Part shown: piece by piece, positions 1 to 11,468 of the stretch | How positions within the stretch are numbered: position 1 is the stretch's first letter | Layout: every line of letters starts with the position of its first letter | Source of the DNA: Varroa destructor | Taxonomy: Eukaryota > Arthropoda > Arachnida > Mesostigmata > Varroidae | Reading direction: 5' to 3' | Assembly: GCF_002443255.2 (NCBI RefSeq) | Contig: NW_019211454.1 | Location: 15,116,243-15,180,242, forward strand | Length of the DNA stretch: 64,000 nt | Position numbers and translations under genes: made by a program | The notes under the pieces: generated by a model | The model's database searches: none | What the model saw: the letters and a program-made list of their open reading frames with translations, nothing else | Told to the model about the DNA's origin: nothing

Positions 1-530
1 TATCAGCAAGAGCATCAGAAGTAGCAATAGGCGCTGCCGTCATTCAGAATTAAATGGACGGAACTTGCTGGAACAATATTTGCTGTCTTCCTCTCGCAGT
101 CCTCAAAAAAGTTTCTTTTGAGTATACACATATGTATCAAAGGACTCTTACTTCATCCTAAATACTATATACTGCGTAGAATATATGTGGATAAGCCAAA
201 GGAACAATCAAAGACATCCTTGTAGTGCCCTAGTGTATGGATTGCTTATGATTACATGCATAGCACAGTGCCGCCAACCGCAGCAGCGGGTTGTGTTGCC
301 AGTACCCGTCACTATCACTGCAAGGACAGCCTCTGCCCCATTGTCACAACTGCGATGCCAGCCAAGGAGGGAATAATATCACCACGAACGTAAACATCGT
401 CATAATACTCGTCACAATAATCATTCGATGCTGGTTAATCACTGATTGGTCAGTGAACGAGTCGTTTACTCAGCCATCCTCCCGCACTAACCCTATGTGA
501 ACAAACGAACGTATGTGTCATTCTTACGGT
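1..530. other. 5' flank of HSP70, no gene seen
   Basis: The short open frames here (largest about 70 codons) have no recognisable protein features and overlap one another. The stretch is read as upstream flank of the HSP70 gene. Nothing else is supported. Confidence 0.5.
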
Positions 531-536
531 GCAAAG

Positions 537-609
537 GAACATTCTCGCTGTTTCCATTCCTTCCGGACTGTTCGAGTAGTCACCAGATAGCGCCACAGTC
601 GCTATATAA
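537..609 (+). promoter_or_regulatory. HSP70 core promoter: HSE-like dimer and TATA box
   Basis: A TATATAA box lies at 603-609. About 60 bp upstream, at 537-544, GAACATTC fits the GAAnnTTC pair of a heat-shock element, and more TTCC blocks follow at 551-563. A TATA box with HSEs close upstream is the classical design of stress-inducible hsp70 promoters. Transcription would start near 633, giving a 5' UTR of about 415 nt if it is unspliced. The HSE is only a two-unit match, so inducibility is an inference. Confidence 0.5.
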
Positions 610-1048
610 CTCGGTGCACCGTGGCCATTGAACATATACACGGCTGAAGACGTAGAGGCTTTTGGGTACGGCACCATGAATTGCGTGTGCTACTGAGAGC
701 TAAAAATTGAGTCTAAGGCGACTTTGTGGCTGAGTGGACACTGAATTAGTGGAGTCCTGTAACGGCGAAGGGTGCAGATAGCGTTTGTTAGAGAGGACGA
801 CGGCAAACGAGCACCGAAGATTTTCAGCGATTGTGAATTAGCACGAGAAAATCTGTGCGATTTTCTCTTCGCTTGTTGAGACGAAGGTTTGAAAAGGTGC
901 TACGGCATTCGTGGCCCGGCGGGAGGTTTAGTTCCTTCCCGTTTCTGTTGCTAGTGGTGGTGTTCCAATAGGAACAGATTGTGGTTGTTAGCTGTTTGCT
1001 GCGTAGTTCCGTTGGTGTCACAAGTTAGGCCTACGACCACGTACCAAC

Positions 1049-2962
1049 ATGCCGAAAGCTCCAGCAATTGGTATTGATTTGGGTACGACCTATTCATGTG
1101 TAGGAGTATTTCGACATGGTAAAGTGGAAATAATTGCTAATGATCAGGGTAATCGTACAACGCCTTCATATGTTGCGTTCACTGATACCGAACGTCTAAT
1201 TGGCGATGCTGCCAAAAACCAGGTGGCCATGAACCCGACCAACACGGTATTCGATGCGAAGCGTTTGATCGGACGTCGCTTCGATGATCAGGCCGTTCAG
1301 AGCGACATGAAACATTGGTCATTCCAAGTCGTGAATGAGAATGGCCGACCAAAAATCCGAGTGGAGTTTAAAGGTGAGACGAAGGCGTTCTTTCCTGAGG
1401 AGATCTCTTCGATGGTGCTTGTAAAAATGAAAGAAACTGCTGAGGCCTACTTGGGCGGAACCGTGCGGGATGCAGTGATCACGGTGCCGGCCTACTTTAA
1501 TGACTCTCAGCGGCAGGCTACCAAGGACGCTGGTGTCATCGCTGGCCTGAACGTTTTGCGAATCATCAATGAGCCTACGGCCGCTGCCATTGCCTACGGC
1601 CTAGACAAAAAGGGTTCAGGTGCTAAAGGAGAGCGAAATGTGCTGATTTTTGATTTGGGCGGTGGTACTTTTGATGTGTCAATCTTGTCAATTGACGACG
1701 GAGTGTTTGAAGTCAAGTCCACCGCTGGGGACACCCATCTTGGCGGTGAGGACTTCGACAATCGGATGGTCAATCACTTTGTCGAGGAGTTTAAACGAAA
1801 ACACAAGAAGGACTTGTCATCAAACAAACGCGCATTGCGCCGGCTTCGTACAGCGTGCGAGCGCGCGAAGAGGACGCTATCCTCTTCGACGCAGGCGTCG
1901 ATTGAGATCGACTCATTATTTGAGGGTATCGACTTCTACTCATCGATTACTAGAGCCCGCTTCGAGGAGCTGTGTTCGGATCTGTTCCGTTCAACGCTGG
2001 AGCCCGTGGAGAAGGCTCTCCGAGACGCAAAAATGGACAAAGCGACGGTAAATGACATCGTTCTTGTTGGCGGCTCAACCCGAATTCCTCGAATTCAGAA
2101 ACTGCTTCAGGATTTTTTCAACGGCAAAGAGTTAAATAAGTCCATCAATCCTGACGAGGCTGTTGCCTACGGAGCAGCGGTGCAGGCCGCCATTTTGACT
2201 GGTGATACTTCACAAGCCGTTCAGGACCTCCTGTTGCTGGATGTTGCTCCACTTTCTCTCGGCTTGGAGACAGCTGGCGGAGTCATGACGGCATTGATTA
2301 AACGAAATACCACCATCCCGACGCGGCAGACCCAGACGTTCACCACATATTCGGACAATCAGCCCGCCGTCACCATCCAGGTCTACGAGGGTGAACGTGC
2401 AATGACAAAAGACAATAATCTGCTCGGAAAGTTTGACTTAAGCGGTATCCCACCCGCTCCTCGTGGAGTCCCTCAGATCGAAGTAACCTTTGACATTGAT
2501 GCGAACGGTATTCTTAACGTCTCGGCCGTGGACAAGTCTACCGGCAAACAAAACAAAATTACCATAACAAATGACAAGGGCCGACTATCCAAAGAGGATA
2601 TCGAGCGCATGGTACAGGATGCTGAAAAATATAAGGATGAGGATGACAAACAAAAAGGTCGTATTGCAGCGAAAAACGCTCTTGAAAGTTACTGCTTCGG
2701 TATCAAATCCGCCCTCGAAGGTCCGGGATCGGAGAAACTACCCGATTCTGACAAGAAGCTCATTCTCGACAAGATCAACGACACTATTAACTGGCTTGAC
2801 GCTAATCAGCTGGCTGAGGCGGAAGAATATGATGATCGTCGCAAGGAATTGGAACAGGCCGCAAAGCCTATTATGATGAAGATGCACGGTGCCGCTCCTG
2901 GTGCCGGAGCGGCCGGTGGAGGTACTGCTGGTCAAGGACCCACAGTCGAAGAAGTAGACTAA
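1049..2962 (+). CDS. Hsp70: Cytosolic/nuclear heat shock protein 70 (HSP70/HSC70)
   Basis: This gene encodes an ATP-dependent chaperone that binds exposed hydrophobic peptides with J-domain and nucleotide-exchange partners in the cytosol and nucleus. The 637-residue product has the usual family length and is encoded without introns. All three family signatures are visible: IDLGTTYS near residue 9, [14 protein letters not shown] near 200, and [16 protein letters not shown] near 335. The ATPase domain covers about 1-385 and the peptide-binding and lid domains about 390-610. A Gly/Ala-rich tail ends in EEVD, the TPR-cochaperone tag of cytosolic members; there is no signal peptide or KDEL. The start is the only sensible one: ATG in ccaacATG context followed at once by the conserved N-terminus. 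Intronlessness and the HSE-like promoter suggest an inducible copy, but a constitutive HSC70 role cannot be excluded. The reading frame is intact. Confidence 0.97.
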   Translation: MPKAPAIGIDLGTTYSCVGVFRHGKVEIIANDQGNRTTPSYVAFTDTERLIGDAAKNQVAMNPTNTVFDAKRLIGRRFDDQAVQSDMKHWSFQVVNENGRPKIRVEFKGETKAFFPEEISSMVLVKMKETAEAYLGGTVRDAVITVPAYFNDSQRQATKDAGVIAGLNVLRIINEPTAAAIAYGLDKKGSGAKGERNVLIFDLGGGTFDVSILSIDDGVFEVKSTAGDTHLGGEDFDNRMVNHFVEEFKRKHKKDLSSNKRALRRLRTACERAKRTLSSSTQASIEIDSLFEGIDFYSSITRARFEELCSDLFRSTLEPVEKALRDAKMDKATVNDIVLVGGSTRIPRIQKLLQDFFNGKELNKSINPDEAVAYGAAVQAAILTGDTSQAVQDLLLLDVAPLSLGLETAGGVMTALIKRNTTIPTRQTQTFTTYSDNQPAVTIQVYEGERAMTKDNNLLGKFDLSGIPPAPRGVPQIEVTFDIDANGILNVSAVDKSTGKQNKITITNDKGRLSKEDIERMVQDAEKYKDEDDKQKGRIAAKNALESYCFGIKSALEGPGSEKLPDSDKKLILDKINDTINWLDANQLAEAEEYDDRRKELEQAAKPIMMKMHGAAPGAGAAGGGTAGQGPTVEEVD

Positions 2963-4930
2963 ACAGAAGATATGTCTATGCTGTTTATAAAGCAAGACCT
3001 TTCGATCCTTCACCTGCCGAGCCTTTAATTAATACGCATATATGGCGGCAGACGGCTTTTTCGGTGTACTATGTACATAATGGCCCTGACACGGCGAGAT
3101 CCAACCCGTTGGCTACTAAGCTCTCGATGTTCCATTCCTACTTAATACTATATACATAATAACAAAAGATAAACGAAAGCTTTTTATTTATCATATTACG
3201 TTGTTTCTGGTTAATGGCATTACATGGCGCTTGCTTTGTCCCTCGAGAAAACAGAGGTTACAACTCATTATCGGTGTCCTGAGGATAATTAACTAATAAG
3301 TACAACACTGATAAAAGCAAAATTAATTCATATTAGAGACAAAAAGAAAATAAGCCGAATAATAAGCTTACGCGCTAAATAGTAACGACTGCGATAACGA
3401 TCATTGATTGTGAAGTGAATTAATTTATTTAAACACTGTTTGTTTCTTCAACAAAACCAAAATACATACTGCTGTGTGTTTTATTGGCCTAATATTATAA
3501 AAGGGTCAAACAAACAACAATTAAGAGACAGCAAATGTTATTGAGTTTAGACAAAGCAAAAGGTATATATAATAGAAGATAAAGGGCAGAAATAAAATCA
3601 AACGCATATCGCGAAATGATAATGGAGAATGGAAGAGCTTATTTCTTTATTTAGATAGAAGGTTCTCTCACAAAAGAAATTACCTTTAAACAAGTTTTTT
3701 AATCTTATGAATCAATTAACTCTTGGTGTTACGCTCTTCTTAAAACTTAATCAGTTTGTGTAACGAATTTTAATTATAAATTTATTACACTCTCGCCTTA
3801 TCTCTAATATAACGAGTTATAAGTCAGCTGGAGTGACATAAGGTTTAGGCAGTAATAAATCTAAAGCTTGTTTTTCTGTGTAATGCAAAATCGATCCTCA
3901 TCTGTAGTAATACTATGATAATTAATAATAATAATGAACCCTATTTACATCTATCGGTTATCACTATAATTCAAGCCACGTTTTACGTAACGAGTTTGGT
4001 TGGCAAACGCACTGCCTTAGGTATTAGGATAATATAGCTTTCTTTGATTCCCAGTCTCCTACAATAGTGCGCTGCTCATACTGCTATAGCATGACTCGAG
4101 AGAGTGAAATTTGCTTGTTAATCGTTTCTATATGCTGGGCATCGAACAGTTCGGCTCAGCGTACTTAATGAGTTCACAAATTTCGTAGAATAATAACGGG
4201 ATAACATATGTTATGTTCTGCGTTGGGCGTTAATTAGCACCATATATAATTCGCTTCATGCTTACTTGATTTCCTTTTGCTAGCGATTATGCTTGCTATT
4301 GCCATCTACTTACCAAAGACATATCAGGTACACGAATATCGGTGTAGGGCTTTGTTAACTCCTTAACTAAATTAGACGGAAATGATGACAATAATTAATT
4401 TAACACCTTGTTTTATGAAATGTCTGTGGAAATATGCTGTTCTTGCTCTAAGCTTAAGAGAATATAAATACATTTTATTTTTGTTTATGATTATTGACAT
4501 TCGCATCAATATCCGGAGTGAACTCGGCAGAAGTCAAAGGCCATGTGTACAGGAAGAAACCAACAAACAGATTAGAAGTTGAAAAAGAAACCGTAGGAAA
4601 CATACTGATTTATTTGACTTTCTATGATTTTTTTTATTATAAAAGAAATGCTGAACGCAACCACTTCAGTAATATGTTTGCTTTAAATATACAAGATATT
4701 CCAATTGCGACTCGTCTCAGCATACTGAAAACAAACTTCCTTAGTTCAATCCAATTGGTCCAATCGAAGTGTCTAGGACGGCAACTGCCCTTCAGCGCGT
4801 CCGATGTAAGGCTTAGCAAGAAAATGGTTCATTCGAAGTAGCTTTATGTACATTAGAGATGAAATTTTATCTCTGGTTAGGTCCCTTGTTCTTTGATGAC
4901 TAATTTTTCTTATTTTTATGTATGTTGTTG
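2963..4930. other. HSP70 3' flank and AT-rich spacer
   Basis: The first clear AATAAA downstream of the HSP70 stop is at 3591-3596, about 630 bp away. A closer non-canonical poly(A) signal is possible, for example around the AT-rich stretch at 3160-3190. The rest is AT-rich DNA without convincing coding sequence. The open frame at 4494-4841 has no family resemblance. Confidence 0.45.
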
Positions 4931-4933
4931 CAG

Positions 4934-5023
4934 GAAATAAGAATTATTAGATTTGCCTCACTCGCTACGGTAAATTCACCCAGGCTTGGCACAATCAAAA
5001 ACGGCATCATGTTGATGGAAAAG
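4934..5023 (+). CDS. Orphan internal exon, FAHD2-like N-terminus (partial)
   Basis: This is a 90-nt exon-like block framed by strong splice sites: acceptor ttgttgcag ending at 4933 and donor AAG|gtaagt at 5023/5024. One frame is open throughout and phase 0 at both ends. Its 30-residue peptide contains IRIIRFASL near the start, then PRLGTIKNG, and ends in MEK. The pattern resembles the beginning of fumarylacetoacetate hydrolase domain-containing protein 2 (hydrophobic RLVQF-type strand, then PHLG and G-rich turn). No ATG precedes it in frame, so an upstream exon would be needed. I could not find further FAHD exons between here and 9.3 kb, so it may be one exon of a gene with long introns, a relic, or a chance match. 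Family assignment is by memory of the pattern only. Confidence 0.4.
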
Positions 5024-7365
5024 GTAAGTATAAAAATATAAATATAAAAACCGTGCTGTGAATGGTTATCCAAATTTTTTTATTTGATATTTTCTATTTC
5101 GTGCTTAACAGCATGAGCATTTGAATGGCATGACAATCCTAAAGATTTGTCTATACTTTGCATGATCGGAATGAGATAATTGCATGTTTACCCTCTATGT
5201 AGTCTAATTATGCACTCTAACAGGAATGCAAATGCATCTACTCATAATTTTATACTACAACTATCTCACAACTGAGTTAACCAGTGGAATTATATCACCA
5301 TTACGGGAAGAAGGACACCTTGAACAGATATGTATTGAAGATTTAGTGGGTTCGTAACAAGAAATTTTGTTTGTAGCTCCTAGCTTAAATAATCATGTTG
5401 ACCCGCTAACAACTCATAGCAGACGGATAGAGGCTCGCGTCCGCAGCGCTGTGTTTGTTTGCTTTGCCCTAGCAGTCGAATCATGGAACACCTCTTGTGC
5501 CATCTGCAACGCAGTCGCGCTAACAGTAGGCGCTATCCGTGCAGTGTTTGTGGATGTATCTGTGTGTGTGTGTGTGTAATTTTATGGTGTACGCCCGCCG
5601 TCTCAAAAAAGGGCGAACATCCGCTTGGTACTCAGTGAGAGAGGTGAGTAAATTTAGATGTTCGTTAGTGGAGATAACGAATTAGATGAGCGCGGTCTTG
5701 ATCGAACGGCCAGTCTCATCGACACATGAAAATATATCGATTATTATTCCTACGATAGTTGCTTAAGAGCAATGTATGGTTTGCCAAAAGCGTCCAGTAG
5801 GAGTTATGGTTACGCCACATATGAACACCTTATTTGGTGCGCGATTCATTACTATTTGAGAAACGATTGAATGTTTTTCAAATCATTGAGTGCCGGCTTT
5901 GTCAGCTCAGATAATCTAGTTTCCTATGATTTTCATCATATTGAAAAGCACAGTACTCCAGTTAGAGATGTTGTTTCAGACATGTGTTCATATAGAGAAC
6001 ACATACTGGATATCCATCCCATATGGTTAAAGCGAACATCGAAAATTCTCTTCTTGGCATAAATACAAGGAAATACATTGTCTCAGGTGTCCATATAGTT
6101 GACAAAACGGTCCGGGTTCAATGATCCACTCATGCAGCTGGTCAAAGCCCTGACACAAGCTAGCAAGTGGTCCTAAGAACCTACAGCCGTAGTCTTTTAG
6201 CGTGACTAATACTAATCACGCGTGTTTAAAAGAACATAGGAAATTATATTTATGGGGTCGATGTTATTTATCTCTGTACGTTCCGATGTGTTTTGCGGTG
6301 TTTCGGTTGTTATGGTTTAATGACGACCCCAGTTTCTATGAACTGCCATTGTAATTTTCTTTGAATTCTGCAAGAGTTCATTGATTAGCCGATAAATGTT
6401 AAAATAAAAAAAAGCCGATAAAAAGTCTTTGACGATAACAAAAAGCTTTTAGATAATATGCTTTACGTGTCGTATTATGCTGGCTTAGTTATTGCTTACT
6501 CTTGTATTCTGCCATCTTTATTGAATCTTGATCTTTATTGTCGGGCATTAATTCCATCTAAAGTCAGATTTTTGCTATTGCAAGGAGTTAAATTATGTCA
6601 GTTTATTTAATGATATTAGTTACTAAAAGCCTGATTTGTAATATATTTCTCGTTTCGATGAGTCAGACCAGTCTGGGAGAAGGGTATAGAGAAGAGAAAA
6701 TCATGTATTTTAAGAAGTAGCACTATTTATCAACAAGATACGCGTTTTGTGGCCAGAAGCAAACTGAGATTTGTCTCAGAAAGTAGAGGTTCGAATTAAC
6801 CTGCATCTATATATTATCAATTTATGTAAAATACACCAGAGTATAAGCTAAACGAAGTCAGCGTTACTGAGACCAATTCCATATTTAATGCTATCCGTCT
6901 TTCAATCAATGATAATAGTTTTTCTAGACTTGATTTTTGACAAACACTTTTGGCGTCAGGGATGTCCACCCATGTAAATCATGTCAAAGGTAGATCATGC
7001 CCTGACGCCTTCCGTCAGTGCATCCGTATGTTGCGTCTTATAGCGTCATCATGGCGTTTGCCCGTATATTCTCTTGTGTTTGTCTACGCCGCATTTAACT
7101 CACTCAATTACTTTGTATCGGCCTACTACTGTCATGGCTGGCGTTCTGCTATGCCGTCACAATAGTGCAACTTCTCTTACGAGCAATCTTTCCTATCCTT
7201 ACCCCCGAACAAGCCAACAAATAGCGGGGCTAATTTGACGTCTGGCCAGCGTTTATTGCTCTCATCTGTGGTGATACGGAACAGACAGAGTTACGGATCT
7301 GCTCCGTAGTACTTAGTCGAATTTTTTCAGCATCAGGCAAATAAGCGGCGAACGTATGTAACAAC
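5024..7365. other. Spacer, no supported gene
   Basis: This AT-rich DNA holds a short TG run near 5562-5577 and a few donor-like sites (for example AGAG|gtgagt at 5643). Open frames at 5367-5579, 5871-6062 and 6950-7165 are short and look like chance. Downstream FAHD-type exons were looked for here and not found. Confidence 0.4.
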
Positions 7366-7369
7366 GAAT

Positions 7370-7745
7370 TAAAAAAGCAAGCGAGTAACGGCCATTTCGC
7401 TGCAACAATCCGACTCCATACCATTGTACATCGACAACTTCCCCACTTCTGCTACTGTTGCTTCTGCAAAAGTTACAGCAGCGTTAATAGCAGTTGCTGA
7501 ACCGTAGAAGTTCGCCCTTGCCGCGGCACTTCTTGAAGCGCTGTTTCGCTCCGTTACAGCTGCTGTTACTCGGTGACGCTTTACGTCTTTCTTGTTGGTT
7601 GGCGAGCAGCCATTGACTCTCGCCAAACAGCGAGTGTCGCCCAGTCGCGATGATTGACGGCGAGAAACAACTCTTCTGCGCGGACGCCGCCGCTGCCGCT
7701 CAGCCCCGCTGCAGTTCTCGATTACGAACAAGTACCGGCAAATGA
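7370..7745. other. GC-richer block upstream of ALAS, possible promoter region
   Basis: This block is visibly richer in G+C than its surroundings and is open on the minus strand (7369-7731, an Arg/Ser/Ala-rich frame with no family resemblance). Because it lies about 1.6 kb before the ALAS coding exon, and that exon starts with a splice acceptor, a promoter or non-coding first exon of ALAS in 7.4-8.1 kb is plausible. A donor-like AAG|gtaaat occurs at 8115-8116. This is inference only. Confidence 0.25.
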
Positions 7746-9286
7746 TTTCGCGGGTGCTGGTTGATCATTTACTTTATACGTGTCCGTCAAGGTAGGCAGA
7801 TCGGAACAGCTGGCTGCAACAGCTACAGAAATACACATCAGGCAGACGGTGCCTAGCCTGCGTGTTTTTCTGTTGATTTTATTGGATCTTCCGCTACTGA
7901 TCTGGCAGTAACACCCAGCCTTGTGCTGCTGTTTTCATAGTTGATCGTGGTAGCTGATGTCTTAAATTTCTTTTGGGATAAAATGTCGTTTAGGCTTGTG
8001 TAAGCGTTAAAGGCGCTTATTTAATTCTGTCGTGTAGATTTGAATGCTTGTGTGTATGTGTGATTTTTAGTGGTGTGACGTTGTATTTGGTGCCTTGGGT
8101 GTTATTTACTATTAAGGTAAATATATTAAGACGGTAGGATAGGCTTATATTAATTCAATGCAGCGCTGTTGTGATCGCAAGCGTTAATACATAAGTTTAT
8201 GGTGTTACGGAGTGTTTCTAATAAGGCATGTTAGGTAGAACGTTAATCGCATGAAATTTTAGAAAGCATAAGGGTTTTCACCGCTGTCGTTGTCTAGGTG
8301 AGCCTGATGAAGATTTGGTGGTAGAAAATTTCATACGCACAACAGGCAGTCTTCAAGCAAATCTCCTTGCAACTAATTTTGATCTGTTCTATTCGTGTAA
8401 TGATATCACCTTCAGTCAGTCGGTCTCTTTATGTCCAATTATATGTACTTGAGCAATATTTACTTCTAGCGCTTCTCTGGATAAAATAGTTTATTGCCAT
8501 TTTTTTTGTATCCGAGATAATTCCATTATTCACATCTACCTAACATGCTTTATTGGAAACAGTCGCTTAATATCTTCAACGTATCAAATGGAGATCAAGG
8601 TGTAGCAAATTGTTTATTATAAGCTTAGGTCATCAATTTTTGTACGCCCATTTCTCACGTTATCTTTCATTGTATTCTATGAAATCGAGCAAAGCAACAT
8701 TAACCCGATTTGTTTTCTCGAAAGTTCGGCGCTCGTCTCATTGGCAGCCTTTGGCCGGTTGTTGGACAAAAGTTTATCTAAGACACCACGTTTGCCGTAG
8801 GCAGCTCGATTGGTATCTACGGGCCCGTCGGCATTTTCTGTGTTACCTGTATAGGTAATTTAGTGCCAGTACTAACTCGTGTAGAAAAAGCGTTTCAACT
8901 AGTAAGCGGTAGGAATTTGCTTTCGCAACTGCAAGATAAGCGCGCAGACAATTATGCAGAAAATAATTTTCGCATTCGCTTGAATGATAAGCATGGGAGC
9001 AATGTGGAGAGAAGCGCACTAACTTAGTTATATTACAACCGTATGTATTATTACCCTTGAATTAATAACTTGAGCTGGTAAGTATACTCTGGTAAGTTTT
9101 TAAATGTATGCACATCTGAAATCTAAGTATATATAGCCCAGAAAACATGCATAAAGACGATAATTTGATAAAACACGTATATATAGTCTATAAGCGTTTA
9201 GACGTTTGCTTTTGATAGATTTTTTCCTCAGAAGTCGAGAAAATTAACATGCTGAAATGGTTTCCGTTCTTAACATTTCTTCACAG
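7746..9286. other. Probable 5' UTR intron of ALAS and spacer
   Basis: The stretch ends in taacatttcttcacag (acceptor AG at 9285-9286), so at least its right part is probably intron. From 8782 to 9027 one plus-strand frame stays open for 81 codons and includes a hydrophobic run (GIYGPVGIFCVTCIGNLV). It has no ATG at its start and no recognised family. Confidence 0.35.
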
Positions 9287-9329
9287 GAAAAATTGTGTAG
9301 GCAAAATCAATCTAACGCTCTATACCATT

Positions 9330-11345
9330 ATGCCGTGCCCATTCGTTAGCCGTTTAACCACAGCCTACGTTAAGAAGTATGCATCACCCCTCATTAGCAT
9401 GTATCAGCGGCAATGTCCGTACCTAGCGCGATCGGTCAGTATCGCAACAGCTTGCAGCCAACAGGCCAGTGTGGAAAGCCTGAAGCAGTCGGAGCCGTTC
9501 ACCTGTCCTGTGGATGAGGTGAATCGCTGCAACCGATGCCCGTTTTTGGCAGCTAATAAAACGGCGATTAAGTCTGTTTCATGCCCTGATGCCGTTGAAT
9601 TCGCCGAGAAACCTGTGCTAGATGTTGATATCGCTACCGATAAGCTTGACTTCAACTATGAAAGTCACTTCCAGTCGATGATCGCTAAGAAGAAAATGGA
9701 CCATTCCTATCGCGTTTTCAAAAAGGTCAACCGATTGGCTAAGCAGTTTCCCAAGGCAACTGAGCACACAGAAATGGCTGACAGCTCAAAACCAATCACG
9801 GTATGGTGTTCCAACGACTACCTGGGCATGTCACGACACCCAAAAGTTAAGGCGGCTGTACAGGAGGCACTCGAAAAACATGGAGCGGGGGCTGGTGGCA
9901 CTCGAAACATCTCCGGCAATTCGTTGATGCATGAGAATCTCGAAAAGGATCTGGCTAAACTACATCAAAAGCAGGCCGCTTTATTATTCACTTCGTGCTT
10001 TGTGGCGAACGATACAACTTTATTTACCCTAGGAAAACTCGTTCCGGGTATGCACATCTTTTCCGATGCTGGAAATCATGCCTCCATGATTCAAGGCATT
10101 AAAAACTGTGGAGCGCCAAAACATATATTTCGCCATAATGACGTTGCCCACTTGGCCGAACTGCTCAGTCAAGTACCGAAGTGGGTACCGAAGATTGTTG
10201 CGTTCGAGAGCGTGCATTCGATGACTGGTGATATTTCACCGATGGAGGAGATTTGCGACTTGGCTCATAAACATGGAGCCATGACGTTTATTGATGAGGT
10301 ACATGCCGTTGGACTGTATGGTGACCATGGCGCGGGCGTAGGTGAACAGCGCGGAATCCTCGCTAAGATGGATGTCATTTCGGGAACCCTAGGAAAGGCT
10401 TTCGGTAACATCGGTGGCTATATAGCGTCGACCTCAAATTTCGTCGACTTCATACGATCGTACGGCGCAGGTTTCATTTTCACAACATCGCTACCACCAA
10501 CAGTTCTTTGTGGTGCTCGGGCCTCGATTGAAATCCTGGGTGAGGATGAGGGACGATTACTGCGACGCCGCCATCAACAAGTGGTCGGATATACCCGGGA
10601 ACGACTTAGAGCTGTTGGCTTGCCTGTTTTCAACTCGAAGTCGCATATCATTCCGGTACACGTAGGAGATCCGGCAGCGTGCACACGAGTCAGCAACGAA
10701 CTCATGCGGTTTGGACATTATGTGCAGGTACCGTTTAAGACGAAACATTAGTTTTGTATTTTAATGTTGAAATATACGTAATAATAGATATCACTGCTAC
10801 TCGTTGGCTGTATGTCCACTTTTAATATTTTAAGCATTTATCGCTTTCAAAGTACCTACAAAATTTATTTTGCAATCTTTTGCCAAAAAGATCACAAATC
10901 GAGGCAATCGCAGTCGAGGTTTCAGTATCGCACAATTATTTTTATCGAAAACGCATCGGGGCGATTTCATTACAAAAAGTAAAACAAAAGATTAAAGATA
11001 GTTGAATCGGCGTAATATGACCAATGAATCCCACTGGACAGTACGTCAATGTAGGGAATTTGTTTAAATTTTCTAACAGAATACTTGTCTCTAAATATTT
11101 TAACATTTTTGTCTCACTTAGGCCTATAATAATCTTTGTTCATGTATTCTCTTTTGATAATGGTATGATAATTCTAGGCAATTAATTATCCGACAGTTTC
11201 CCGCGGCGAGGAACGACTACGTCTAGCGCCGACACCTTTTCACGACAAAGCAATGGTCGACCAATTTGTTCTGGACCTGTGTGAGGCCTGGCATATTGCC
11301 GGGTTGGGTCTCATGCCTCCACAGCAATCTGTTCAGCAATCTTAA
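9330..11345 (+). CDS. Alas: 5-aminolevulinate synthase, mitochondrial (two coding exons)
   Basis: ALAS is a PLP enzyme of the mitochondrial matrix. It condenses glycine and succinyl-CoA to 5-aminolevulinate, the first and rate-limiting heme step. Exon 1 is 9330-10727 and exon 2 is 11178-11345, joined in phase 0 (CAG|gtaccg ... attctag|GCAATT), giving 521 residues. The junction restores the conserved YVQ/AINYP sequence followed by RGEE and LRLAPTP. The PLP lysine is K356 in GTLGKAFG, and DEVHAVG and NHASMIQG are present. The N-terminus carries CP heme-regulatory motifs at C3-P4-F5, C29-P30-Y31 and C70-P71-F72, matching the targeting region of animal ALAS. The start at 9330 is preferred over 9249: an acceptor ends at 9286, so the upstream ATG is probably intronic, and MPCPF matches a family-like start. 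The protein ends about 20 residues after the RLAPTP block region's last helix and lacks the vertebrate C-terminal extension (CNFCRRP region). Confidence 0.95.
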
Positions 11346-11359
11346 CAGTTTTGGAACTT

Positions 11360-11365
11360 AATAAA
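11360..11365 (+). promoter_or_regulatory. ALAS poly(A) signal AATAAA
   Basis: A canonical AATAAA begins 15 nt after the ALAS stop codon, so the 3' UTR would be very short, with cleavage near 11380-11400. This supports the exon 2 stop as the real gene end. Confidence 0.6.
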
Positions 11366-11406
11366 AACTAAGTTAATTTTACTTCACTGGACTAGTGTTC
11401 TTCTAG

Positions 11407-11412
<6 letters not shown>

Positions 11413-11460
<48 letters not shown>
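11413..11460. repeat. (TA)n microsatellite
   Basis: About 24 uninterrupted TA units lie directly downstream of the ALAS poly(A) signal. Such tracts extrude cruciforms and are often length-polymorphic. Confidence 0.95.

Positions 11461-11468
<8 letters not shown>

Noticed and set aside
1650..2876. Extra plus-frame ORFs inside HSP70 (1650-2051, 2571-2876)
   Set aside because: They are other-frame shadows of the conserved HSP70 coding sequence with no family resemblance.
5480..5643. Zinc-finger-like YPCSVCG peptide before an AGAG|gtgagt donor
   Set aside because: The Cys run is produced by the TG repeat, the frame stops before the donor, and no second Cys/His pair fits.
6760..6810. tRNA T-loop-like gaggttcgaattaacc
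   Set aside because: No matching box A or cloverleaf upstream.
7369..7731. 120-codon Arg-rich minus ORF as a gene
   Set aside because: Low-complexity composition from GC-rich trinucleotides, no domain; better explained as promoter-like DNA.
9249..9329. Upstream in-frame ATG extending ALAS by 27 residues
   Set aside because: A strong acceptor ends at 9286, so 9249 is probably intronic, and the MPCPF start at 9330 matches animal ALAS N-termini.
10728..10751. C-terminal VPFKTKH as the end of ALAS
   Set aside because: It is intron read-through past a CAG|gt donor; the conserved continuation is found at 11178.
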